Shown: one piece after another, positions 13,001-23,659 of the stretch
Layout: every line of letters starts with the position of its first letter
Numbering within the stretch: the first letter of the stretch is position 1
From: Phytoseiulus persimilis
Taxonomy: Eukaryota > Arthropoda > Arachnida > Mesostigmata > Phytoseiidae
Assembly (NCBI GenBank): GCA_037576195.1
Contig: CM075103.1
Span: 2,790,001-2,854,000, forward strand
Reading direction: 5' to 3'
Length of the DNA: 64,000 nucleotides
Position numbers and translations under genes: made by a program
Notes under the pieces: model-generated
Told to the model about the DNA's origin: nothing
The model's database searches: none
Seen by the model: the letters and a program-made list of their open reading frames with translations, nothing else

Positions 13001-16000
13001 CCGGCTCAGCCGAACGAAAAGGTGATCACGACTTTGGGAAGTAAAATCGATTCCGATCGGCCGTCCGGGAGTGGGGTGCATATTTGGTTTTTTTTTTTCG
13101 TCCTGAGCGATTCTCTGGCGAGCGAAACTCCTCAACAAAAAAGGAAGAGAACGAGTCCAAGCTCGCCTCGGTGTTCCGTGCCTTATACCTCTCCGTGTCC
13201 TCCCATCATCGGAAAGAGGGTCTTACGGAGCTTCATCCGTGGGGAAGGGAGGGGATGTTCTCTGAGATTTCACTGAGCCCAGAGGATGTCATCGAGCTTC
13301 TCCGCCGAGATAGGGAGCTAAGAATCTTCCTCGCGAACGAAGAGCTTGCCAAGTCGCCCGCGAGAGTGATCGCCTCGGAGGTCAAGGAAGAGCGGAGCTC
13401 AGCTGCAGGAAGCTGAGCATACATTCATGTGACCACACTCTCTCCACCGGAGACGCGCCGTCATCCGCACAGCAAGTGCTCTGGAACGATAGTGAAAGAC
13501 AGGAATAAATTGCAGCCTGGTCTTCACCATCAAAACGAGATGAAGGGGCATCGGGAAAGGAGCCTCGGGAGCAGCAGCAGCAATGTTTTAATGGCGTTGT
13601 ATGTTCATCACGAAGATTGATGGACAGCCAAGGGGCAGACCACCAGAGGGCAAAAAATGAAGGAATTGACAACTTGCTGGTGACCCCGTTCCGAGACAAG
13701 CTCTCGCGTGCCGTGGAATGTCGAGAACGATACTCCAAGGCTGAAGGAGTGGGGGGGAGAAGTCACCAGTGAGTGTTCCGCCGTCGCTCATCCATGAAGA
13801 TAAGTTTTCTGTTCCTGCATTTTGATCCTCATGCAAAAAAATCTCAGAACGTGGAATTCGAATTGCCGCCGCCGCATAGTCAGAGTGATCGGTTCGGATC
13901 GATTGATCGCCGCTCGCTTCTCGGGGATATTTTGGAAAATTGATGCCTAGGGCCATGGAGAGTCGCCCCCGCCGCAAGCTCTCAGTGAACAATCGCGAAC
14001 TGTTCTCTCTCCTGCCGCGGAATATATCCCGCGTTGGTGCCGCCGCGCTGAACGACCCCGCCGGCTGAACGACCGACCTGCTGCGAAATGTTGTACGGCA
14101 GCGAAGTTTCTCATTCAGGAATCATAATTACCTGCTCATGGTTCGAGCGTTCGTGAGTCCGGGGAGTGAGCAGAGAGACTGGCCGGCCGGCCGGCAGGAA
14201 AAGCCTGAGCGGCCATTCATGGCATAAAATGGTTTTGTCGTCATTGACTTCAGGACATCCAGACGCAGGTCAAGTGGGCGGGGAAACTAACCGCTCGAGC
14301 GACCGTCCGAGCGTACGAGCGAGGGCCCGACACAACGACCGAACGCGCTGGAGTCTAAGTGCAAGTCGTACAGGAAAAGGGCAAGAGGCTGCGAAACAAG
14401 GCTTCTGCATCGTGATTACCCGTTGTCTCTGGTGGCTCCGCAGCTGCTGCCGCTACCTCCGACTCCGTCGACGTCCTTTTTGTCCCAACTCTGAGTGGGA
14501 ACGTGTTCTAAACAATAGACACAACAATCACGCTATTCGAGAAACGCTGGACCCCGGTGGAAGTTGGAGTCGGGCGAGGAACGTAGGAGTCGGCCCAAGA
14601 AAGAAAAGTCGGGCGAGGCGTACCGAAGAAGATACGGCCGCTGCCGACGGAAGCGTGCGCACGAGCGATGACGCAGCAGAATTCGAGTAGCCTAGCCGAA
14701 AGAAATTGCGAACAATAGACTGAATCGAGATCGTCTTTCACTGACAGACGGGTTTATGCTCTCGTCGTCTTCCGAGCTTCCACCGACCGAGCCAGGCACC
14801 TTCCGCGTCGGCACGAAACAAAGGCTGAAGAGTGGAGACCAAACTCAACTCGACTGCGGAATGGAAGACAATGAGGGCGGGTTGGCGGACGTAGCAAGGG
14901 GAGGAGGCCGCAAGGACAACGTACGCAGAAGGGACAAGGGAGGGAACGATGACCCAAGGCACGGGGATCCCGACCACTCACGACATGGAATCACAGCAGT
15001 CGCATGATCGGAGCTTGCCGGGAATTCGGCCTCACATTCTCCAAAGAGAGACCCCGACCGATAAATCTTTTTTATTCTTCAAAATGGCTTGTGGAGTGCC
15101 CAGCTCGAAAGACCCCTCGACACTCAGCACCGAACACAAGAGAGCGAGCAAGCCGACTCGTTGGCGATCCGCCCCGCAACTGCGGCGGGAGTCGAAGTGA
15201 GAGCGGGAGTTTACCTAGGGCAAGCGCACGGCGGAAGTAGCGGCGGTTTCGCAGTCCGCCCGCAACTGAGCGGGCTCTCAGTACACCGGTGGGGACGGCC
15301 TCGGCGCCGACCTGCCGCATCAAACCCGCATCCGTGTAAACTCAGGGCGAGTCCGCAGAGACGGAACTTCTCTTTCCGGTGCCTCGCATCTTCGTTGCTC
15401 ACACAGTTTAATGCTTTGATTCCACGAAAAGGTTCTTCCTGTTTCGGCTTCTTCCTCAATTTTAGGCCTCAACCAGTCGTTGATCTCTCCCGAGAGCTCG
15501 GTTTGCGGCCGAGTCTGCCGCCACGGCGCCCATTACAACAGCAAGAGGGGACAGTGTTGGCACAAGCTCTGACAGGAGGAAGGAAACCTTCAGACACACC
15601 TTCCTTGGAGAAATGGAGCGGGCCTGGAGTGAGCGGTGGGGAATCGCCGGAAGAGGGACGTAGCTGAGTCCAGGCTCGCTGGTGGTCTCTGTTGCAGCAC
15701 GTAGACTATGGTAATGGCGGAGTGGAAGCTAGCACGACGCCTTCACCGAAAAACCGGGCGTCGCCCTATTTGCATAGTATTTCTTCTTTCCAGAAGACGA
15801 CGTCTAAGAGTGTTGTCAGCAGCCGACACGAGAGCATCAGTGTCTCTTCCTTCCTCGTTCTCTGTAGCTCATCCGGAGGTGAGTTATTACAGCATCCCAT
15901 CGTGCCTGTGCGACGCCATTCCGGCGCGTGCCGCCAACGCGGAGCGTGTTCTTCAGCGCGAACTCGGAGAGACTTAAATAGGTGTTCCAGTTATTTACGC

Positions 16001-18902
16001 TGGAGCCACCTTTCCTCCTCGCTCGGAAGCGGCTGCAGCGCTCGTTGCTATCAGACTTTGATGTAAAGGTCCCGTTGGAGCAGCGTGCCTAGTCCTTGAG
16101 TATGACCGGGCTTCACGCTGATAACACTGATCCAGCTGCCCCCGTAGGCGGTTTTTGCCCCCCTGCGAGAGGTTCGGATTTGGATCAGTTCCGAAATCGA
16201 ATCATGAACTGTTCCAGTTGAGTCCCATGTGATGTTCGTCGGAATCCAGTTTCCCCGGCTACACGATCCCATATCTGGCGTCGATGAGCGAATCGAACCT
16301 AACTATTTAGCGGAAGAGCAACAGCCGGATCTTGCGGTCGGCCGTGTTCCGTGCTCAATCCGGTTTGTAATAAGCTTAGCGCAAAAAAATGGAGGAACGT
16401 TCAGGCCGCCACCACCACCGTTGCTCCTGTTTGCCGCGGGGCTAAATCGCTATACGAGGCTGGAACGACCTGAGACCCGATATTTCGTGACGTGGCGGGC
16501 TTCCGTTCTTCTAAGCTTGATATTTCGGAATGCCAGCTAACGAAACGAAGATGGGGAATGATCATTTATCCCACCAATGTCGACAGCACGGTGAGAGCAT
16601 CCTGCCCCAGACTCGAGGAGACGTGGCACTAAACGCCGGGATCGCACATCCGGGAAAGACCGGGAAGCCGACGAATAATGCTCCCACTGTATGTGCGCGG
16701 GCCGGATATCGAGGGTCTGCTGAGAGTCAACTCCCGACCACCATACGATCCCACAACAATCGAATATCCTCGAAGAGTTGGCTCCTCGCTACGGGGTATA
16801 ATTACCGCAAAAACTCGATCGGTTCACCTACATTGATCCGGACAGCATCAATGGGAGAGGGAGGAGCGAGTTAACGTGATTACTTGGAATATTTCCTCGT
16901 CATCGTTCGAGGAAACCTCTCGAGGACGTCTGGTTCCGTTGCGTTTGTTCCAGGGCTCTGTTCAGAGTTCATCTCAACTTCCTTCTAGGATCTGTGCAGA
17001 CGCTATCTGACTCGCTGAGTATCCTCCCTGTTGGTGGAAACTCCCGAACACGCCGTTTCTTCCTTTCTTCAACTTGATGCTTGTGTCGGATGTCCTGGTA
17101 TCCAAGACTGCGACCAGGCGGGGGCACCAACTCGCAGTCCGCGCAGCCTGCGACTCGTTATTAGACTCAGAGCGGAACAAATTGCTGTTTTCCTCCCAGG
17201 AATTCCCAAGGGTCTTCACTTGGAAGACGGGGAGGACGCCACGAGGTAAATGGTGGAGGACGCGAAATCGAACGTCGGTCAAGGAAAAGGCTTTGATCAG
17301 AGAGGCCTCTACTCAGGAGCGTATCGGAAACTATTTCCCCCAACGTGTCGCTCAAGCCGCGTGACCGAAGGGGAGGAGGGTAACAAGCGTGGGCGAGCCG
17401 GGTAGTTGTTGGTAAATTTTGGTTTAATTTGGCTTTGGTTGTTGTGGCCATTAGTTACCAACAGACTCGTTAGTCGTGGGCTGTAAGTGCTGGCCACCAG
17501 TAATTTGTTCCACTCAAACAGCATCGAGTGGGTCGAATGTTTTCAACCGCGAGTGTCGCCAACTGAGGGAGGACACTGGCAAGCAAATGATTGCTTTGCT
17601 CGAAAAGCGAGTGCAGCTGTAGTGGGCGCCTTCCCCAACTCCTCGCCTGGCCAACCGTCCAACCGCGCCCGTCCGTTTGTCGAGAATCCGGCAATAACGT
17701 TAGCGGAAGAAGTGCCAAGTCGAAAGAGCCGGGAAACCGGGATACTCCACGCTGCCGTACTATTTTTCCTTCTCTCTTCCTCCCGCTTCGAGAGAAGACT
17801 CCTACCCGGCGGAAAAGCCGGGGCGACGTAGGATCAGGGGGAGATGCGGGAAGTCGGCAAGAAGGAGCTCAGAGCTAAATTTCGTTAGAAGCCGGGCGTC
17901 AACGATAACAGCCTCTGGCTGTCTTATGTTTGAGACCGAGCCACGGAGGAGATCGACAGACGGACGCCCAAGCAGACAGTCTTGCACTCGGTTTGCGGGT
18001 TCCACTGACAGATGGACAGAGCGACGGACCGAGCCGGATCTCCTTCCCTCCGTCTCGTTATCTCCCGAAGAAAGTGGAGCGGAGTACTTGGTCCGGACGA
18101 ACAGCCAGGGCTAGGGTTAGCAAACGAAGCAAACAGACCGACCGACTAACCCGAATCTGATCGTAAGCTTGCGCTCATTGATACGCCATCGGTGGATTGC
18201 AACAACTTCATTGCTCGAGCGAACAAACGAACGTTCGGATCGACTCCGCTCCAGAGGTCAACTCAGACCCCGGCGAGAATTCAGAGCGTTCTCCATCCGA
18301 AAATCATTTTTAAATGCACTGCCATCGACGGACTCATTCCGTTCCTGGTTCCGGAAGATACCTCTTGAGTCTTCTCATAAAATCAGCTACTTTCCCATGC
18401 CGATAAGATTGGGGACCATGGGAACGAGCCGCCATTCCCAATCATGGGCGTCGACGTCAGGGCCCGGAACACTCGACAGGAAATGTGGGACCACGGATGA
18501 ATCCGCGCGTGTGGTGCATCACACGTTCGGATTGCGTTTCCCGTTGTCGATCTCGGTCGTTGTCGGGGCGAGGAGGCTGGAAAGCTCGGTGCCGGTGTCG
18601 ACTCGGCTGGAGTGTTGAAGGCCGACTGGACAGATTGACAGACCGGCGACGGAAAACCGACCAGAAGAGGTCACGAGCCGCTTGACGGATTAATTAGAGA
18701 ACTCCAATCGGCCGCATTGCGTACACAAACCCGAAGGTTGTCGCTTGCCAATCGCCGAGCCATTAGCAACGCGGTATTCCAAGCGCCGAGGCTGCATTGG
18801 GTGGCGGTCGAGCGGCCGGAGCTCTGACCGTCAGTCCTTCGATCGGCTCCCGCTAAAGGGTCGTTCGTTTGGTTTCGAGCTCACCTGATTCAGGCCAGCG
18901 CG
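10034..18902. other. GC-rich non-coding stretch, probable neuroligin intron (continued)
   Basis: There is no supported gene and no recognisable transposon. It contains several polypyrimidine or polypurine runs and a tRNA-like 5' half on the minus strand near 12.05-12.10 kb (listed separately). It also holds short clusters of GACAGACGG-type words at 17.94-18.03 and 18.62-18.66 kb. Confidence 0.45.
12050..12104 (-). pseudogene. tRNA-like 5' half (pol III A-box remnant)
   Basis: Read on the minus strand, AGATAGCTCAACTGTCAGAG resembles a tRNA D-arm: GCTC...GAGC forms the stem and an A-box is present. An anticodon-arm-like stretch follows, ending in AGTCACG. There is no B-box (GGTTCGA) and no matching acceptor strand, so it is not an intact tRNA. 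It could be a tRNA pseudogene or SINE fragment, or chance. Confidence 0.25.
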
Positions 18903-18943
18903 TGAAATATTAACACATTAATTAGGAATAAAATCTCATTTAG
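18903..18943. promoter_or_regulatory. AT-rich island with TAATTA core in GC-rich intron
   Basis: An abrupt AT-rich patch (AAATATTAACACATTAATTA then GGAATAAAATCTCATTTA) stands out from GC-rich surroundings. TTAATTA is a classical homeodomain-type core, and another ATTAATTAG lies about 220 bases upstream near 18691. The regulatory role is inference only; a nucleosome-free or chance patch is equally possible. Confidence 0.2.
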
Positions 18944-19344
18944 GGCGGCTAGCGTACTTCGGGGCGGAGGCAGTCTCGAGCGAACCGGTGCCCCCCTCGC
19001 AGTCCACGCCCCTTTTGAGAGTTCCTCGCTCTTTGGCTAACTCGCAGCTAACAGCTCGGTCCTTCGGTAATGACTGAGACTTCGTTCCGACAGTTGCCAC
19101 TTGCACAAAGCAACTAATAGAGCTTCGTTATTTCGGTCGGCGGGCGACTTGTCTCGATTAGAGCACGCCAAAAGCTGCAGAAACCATCACCGTCGCCAGT
19201 GCTGCTCTTTCCGTGAGCGCGCGGGGGAGTCTCGACCTCAGGAGATCTCGCCGAGCTGATGCCGTAATTCGACGAGCGAACCGATTCGCAGGAACTGGAG
19301 TGAAATTCCAACTCGGTGCCGAGCAATGAGAAGACGGGGGGAGA

Positions 19345-19357
19345 GGGGGGGGGGGGG
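19345..19357. repeat. 13-base G homopolymer
   Basis: Thirteen consecutive G inside a purine-rich stretch. Confidence 0.8.
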
Positions 19358-20529
19358 CGTCGGCAGGAGAACTTTTGGAGAACGGCGAGTTCCGACCTTG
19401 GAGCGCTAACGCGAACTCGCGGCAGAATGGAGCAGCGGCAGTTCTTTGGACTCACGGAAGCTTGGGGAAGTGCTCGAAAACCTTCGAACAGCCGTGGAAG
19501 ACGCCGGGAGCCGGAGGGGCGCGGGGAAAGGGGGGAGGGAGCTGGGTGCCACGCGAGAGTAGGTCGGCGGAGCATGTTGAGAAACCAAGGAGCAGCTCCG
19601 GGCGGGAAGGAGGGCACGGGATAGAAGACCGAAAGGGAGCGTTGGCGAACTAGGTCGGACGGAGAAGACAGACGGTGAGGAGCCCTCGGACAAAGAATGA
19701 GAAAGAACGTCCCGCCGAAAGGGATGGGACGTCGACGAGAGACGAAAGTGTTGAATTCGGAGCGGGAAGCGGTCGCACCAGAAAAGCGGGAAGCGTCGGG
19801 ACCCACTCACAGACGAGTGGCTCTCGTCATCAGCGGCGAACGGCGGTGAATTGATTCAGTGGTCGCGCTGTAATCTTCACGCTCAGATAGTCAAACTCAT
19901 TAAAGTGTCGCAAATATGCACCGATACCATCTAGCTGCTTCTTCTGTCGCCACTCCTGGCGCTGCCGGTCGCGTTTACGGCGTGCCTTCCCCGACTACAG
20001 CTGGTTGAGTGGGTTTGGATCGCCGGCGATCCCACCCGAAACGGCGACTGAAGGGAGGGAGCGAGGGAAGCGGTCAGAGGAGGGTTCGAAGCACTCATTC
20101 AGATCGCCTTTCGTACCGTCTCCACGCCGAACACCCCTCGAGTTCTTCCCGGGTCCTTCCGTGCGCAGCCCGACTCCCTCACTCAGCACTCTGAGCGCTT
20201 GTTTGACGTAGGTTCATCGCCTGTCGTCGTAGCCCTTGTCGTCGACGAGAACGAGCGCGTGCCGCTCTCCACTTCTTATTCAATCGATTCTATCGTCATG
20301 TCATCGCGCGTTTCGTTCTCTCTCTACCCGCCCGGTAACTCATCCGGTCCGATCGTGCTCTCGCGCTCGGTGATCCATCGCCGGCCGGCTGGGGGTTTGA
20401 AACTCAGGCCGCGATCGCCCGCGCCCCGATACTGAAATGCTTCAACCCTCCTTTTTTTCTCGTATACACCTCCCTCTTTCCGTCGATTCCGCTGTTGTTG
20501 TTTCTGTTGTTCGGAACTTACGACGTCAG

Positions 20530-20592
20530 CAGCCACGTGGCGTGGCCGAAGCATCATGGGCTACAGCCCCGGACTCGGTGTTCGAACCCTCC
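20530..20592 (+). other. Possible pol III A/B box pair (tRNA-derived SINE head?)
   Basis: GTGGCGTGGCCGAAGC (A-box-like) is followed about 40 bases later by GTGTTCGAACCCTCC (B-box-like, with RGTTCRANNCC). The spacing suits a tRNA or tRNA-derived SINE, but no cloverleaf acceptor stem is evident and no A-tail or target duplication was found. Chance is possible. Confidence 0.25.
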
Positions 20593-22315
20593 AACAGGAA
20601 AATGATTCAGGGTTCGCTGCGAGGCTTTTTGAGCCCCTCGTTTAAGACCCGGGATTGCGGGGCTGCAACGGTCGAAACTATCACCAAGTCGGATTCGAGG
20701 AGTGCGTTGCAACAGAAAGGTTCTGGTTTCAGTTGACTGCAGGCATGCCAGCACGCACGTCGCGTGACGCGGACCTCGCGTGTGGAACCGTCTCTCGTCA
20801 GTCGGTGTCCTACGTCTCTTAGAGCCTGCTTGCCTCAGCTCGTTTCAGCATCGAAGTTCCCGCGGCGTGCAGGCACGAATTCGTCGGAACCTTCAAAGAC
20901 TTCAGCCTCGGTGTGTTGTTGAGCGGCGGGTTCAGAAACTCACTTAATTGCCCGCCAAGCTACGAGGAGCAAGTTACCAAGAGAGCGAAGAGAAAGAAAC
21001 GAACTGGCCCGGCTACTGTCTTTCCGACGCTGACATCGATTCTGGTTCCCAGTGGATGGACGAACGAACGGAGCACGGATGAGTGGGAGAAAGGTAATCA
21101 GCAAGAGCAGCTGATTGCCCCAACGATAAACACCAGGAGGAGAGACGTCATCAAAGATCTTTAATCAGTCCCGTTTGCTAGCTAGCCAACCCTGGGAATT
21201 GCTGCGCTCTTCAGAGCGCCGGCAACGCGCGAAATTCTAATCAGGGGGCCTCAATCGCTCCCAAGCGACGATCGGACAAACTATCGAACGGACTGATGGG
21301 CAAACAGCGTTTATGAGGACTGGCCGCTACAAGCAAGGGTTTGGAAAACACTTCACTGAGTTCGCTCTTCACATCGATAAGTGCTCGAGAGTGGATGCCA
21401 GATTGCTGCGACCCTGTGGAATTGAGACTCAGGCAACGGAACAACAGTGGGGTCAGTTCCCCCGAAGGTCGAAATGCACCTAGGGCCGTGTGAGAACAAG
21501 AAATATTTTGTTTCCTTATCTCCTTCAAGGCCACCCTGTGGAGCTCGCTCATGCTCCGGCTGATTTGCGCACCAGCCACGGCCCGGAGTATGGCGACTTT
21601 CGAGCTGGAAACAGTGATAGCTCGGAAGGCGGTCCCGACGGGAATCTTCCGTACTCAAATGACACTTCCTCGATTATCGAGTTCCCGTGTCGAGATGATG
21701 TCTGTCAACGCCGATGCGCGCATTCTGTCCAACGCCTGAGCTCGGACTTGAGAGCGTCGCAGTGCCAGCGATACAAACAAATAGCCAGATGTAGAAAGGA
21801 GAGGTGATCGGCCTCGGAGGGCCAATCCAGGAGGAGGAGGGGACGAGTCGCTACATCGTCAGCTAGGTAGCTTCTGCACAAGAATTGCAGGGGCAGAGGC
21901 AGTTCATTAATGAATCTCCTGGATCACACCCATAAGACCCGAGGCCAGCAGCGACGTCTGGATAAAAACAACGGGTGTTTCTTCTTGCGCTGTGCTTCGC
22001 ATTCCGCGTCCACTCGTTGTTATTCTCGTCTGCTGAGAGCGGAATTGTAACAAGCGATAAATAACTGAATTTATCGTCGGGCACCCTTGATATTTTAAAA
22101 GCTTCTGCCGCTTTTCTAAACTCCCAGGGTGAGCGGGCAGCAAAAACTTGGCTTTCCATAGGGATGGGAGAGCGCTGATCCTGATATCCTGAATGAGAGA
22201 CGTGTTCTTGTCCGATGGGCTCGGATCAGAGAGATTTCTTCGCGTCACACATCGCTTCTTTCCTACTTTCGCTCTCCCCCGACGCTTGCACGAGCACAGG
22301 AGCGGAGATGGTGCG

Positions 22316-22339
22316 CCGGTTAACCGGCAGGCAGGCAGG
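22316..22339. repeat. CCGGTTAACCGG palindrome plus (GGCA)3
   Basis: A perfect 12-bp palindrome runs directly into three GGCA copies. This is a short local structure of no known role. Confidence 0.6.
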
Positions 22340-23115
22340 CGACCAACCTGTCACCGGCAGGCCCTGACCTCGTCCCGTCCGCGCCTCTACCGATTGTGAG
22401 CTCTGGAACCAAATGAGAGCTGAAGATACGGGGACGGAATGAATTATTCGGCAAGGGAACGAAAACTCTCGATGATATTAACCCACAACATGTACGTTCC
22501 TTCGTTTGTTACGGTGCATGGTTATTTCGCCCTACAGTAACATGCACTCAATAGCGGGAACCCAGGATCGTGCGCAGGTGCATGTGTGTCGAAGGCCAGA
22601 CTTCAAAGGCCATTATGCTATCCCAGTGTTCCTCTATTCATTCGCAAACTCCACTCCAACCAGCTGACTCATCTGTCAGCCTGTCATCAACGGAATTCCC
22701 CGCATTTGCAGGAAACTACTGACAGTTTTGGTGGAGGTCTCGGCCGTTGTCTTCTCAGGTTGCAGGACGTTTTTTTTCCAGCAGGCTCCCTCAAGAATCG
22801 GTAGTACATATTCCCTTTCCTGAGTCAGGAAAAGGTGTGCGTGCAGCTTCTGCCCATGGCCCGGGCGCAAACCTCGACACCGTCGAGTCGAAAGCTCGGC
22901 AATCGCCCCTGACAACTTCCCCTATCGAGGGAATATTTGACTTCCGATTCAGGGCTTGTCGGAGATGGTATGGTCAGGCGTTCCAAAGCCACCAACGGTC
23001 ATTAACGGTCACTTCCCGGTGCCCTCTCCCACACGGATTCTAACGGGAGAATTCGTTTCTGAACAGATGAACGGTGAACACTGAAACGAATATTGAGACC
23101 GCCCGCTGAACTGAC

Positions 23116-23602
23116 CTTTTGCCGGAGTGTAGATGTTCAGGAACAGACAGTCTTCCGACTGGTTGACAAGGTGACGGGAAATTTTCTTGAGGAACTCGAC
23201 ACGAGCAAGCGGCATCTTTTGTGTTGCTTGCGCTGCTGTCTCATTGCTGTCAATGGGGATTTTCTGCGGGCACACGGGTCCGAAGTGATCCGCCTCTCGA
23301 ACGTCTTCCCAATGAGGGGAATTCATCGGCGGGAGGAACCGCAGCGTGCCGATCGGCGGCGAGACGTAAGGGATCCCTAAGAACACTTCCACAGGCTGTA
23401 GCGTGATGCCGAACTTCGATTCCGGTAAGACGACTCTGCCGCGTAATTTCCCGTAATTCGTTTTCACGATCCGCTCACTCGGACGCCAGCCTTGGAACAC
23501 TGGGTGTGGAGGAGGTGAAGACGCTCCACTGGCGCCGGGGGGTTGCGACGTCCCGGTGACCATCGCAGCTCCGACGAGTACGATGAGTATTTCCAATCTC
23601 AT
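23116..23602 (-). CDS. Neuroligin-like protein, first coding exon
   Basis: Neuroligins are postsynaptic adhesion proteins with a catalytically dead cholinesterase-like ectodomain that binds neurexin. This exon encodes 162 residues. Residues 1-17 (MRLEILIVLVGAAMVTG) form a signal peptide, and a Pro/Ser/Gly-rich linker runs to about residue 35. The esterase-fold N-terminus follows: TNYGKLRGRV, VEVFLGIPYVSPPIGTLRF, the first disulfide Cys in FGPVCPQ, and SEDCLFLNIYTPAK with the partner Cys. NET and NQS are possible N-glycosylation sites. The exon ends at AAAAG|GTCAGT, a good donor, in phase 1. The frame stays open past the donor, but that extra sequence does not look like the family. An upstream in-frame Met at 23659 is possible; I chose 23602 because it places the signal peptide at the N-terminus. 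Later exons (GxSxG-equivalent elbow, transmembrane segment) are not seen and should lie beyond position 1. Another esterase-like adhesion molecule is less likely because the IYTPAK region reads as neuroligin. Family assignment comes from memory, not from a search. Confidence 0.88.
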
Positions 23603-23659
23603 GTCGAGAGCCGTTCTGCGGTAGGTTTGGCGTTCTCGGAGGACTAGCACGCTTTCCAA

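Larger units (their letters stand above)
18946..23115. other. Non-coding stretch immediately 3' of the neuroligin exon (intron)
   Basis: This begins, in the sense of the minus-strand gene, at the donor GTCAGT at 23115. I find no esterase-domain exon here on the minus strand. It contains a 13-base G run (19345-19357), a pol III box-like pair near 20.53-20.59 kb, and the palindrome CCGGTTAACCGG followed by (GGCA)3 at 22316-22339. Confidence 0.5.

Noticed and set aside
14178-14196. GGCCGGCCGGCCGG run as a regulatory palindrome
   Set aside because: Simple GGCC repetition in CpG-rich DNA; no partner site or context supports a function.
19114-19810. 230- and 134-codon minus-strand frames
   Set aside because: Pro/Ser/Arg-rich translations across a G homopolymer; other frames are equally open.
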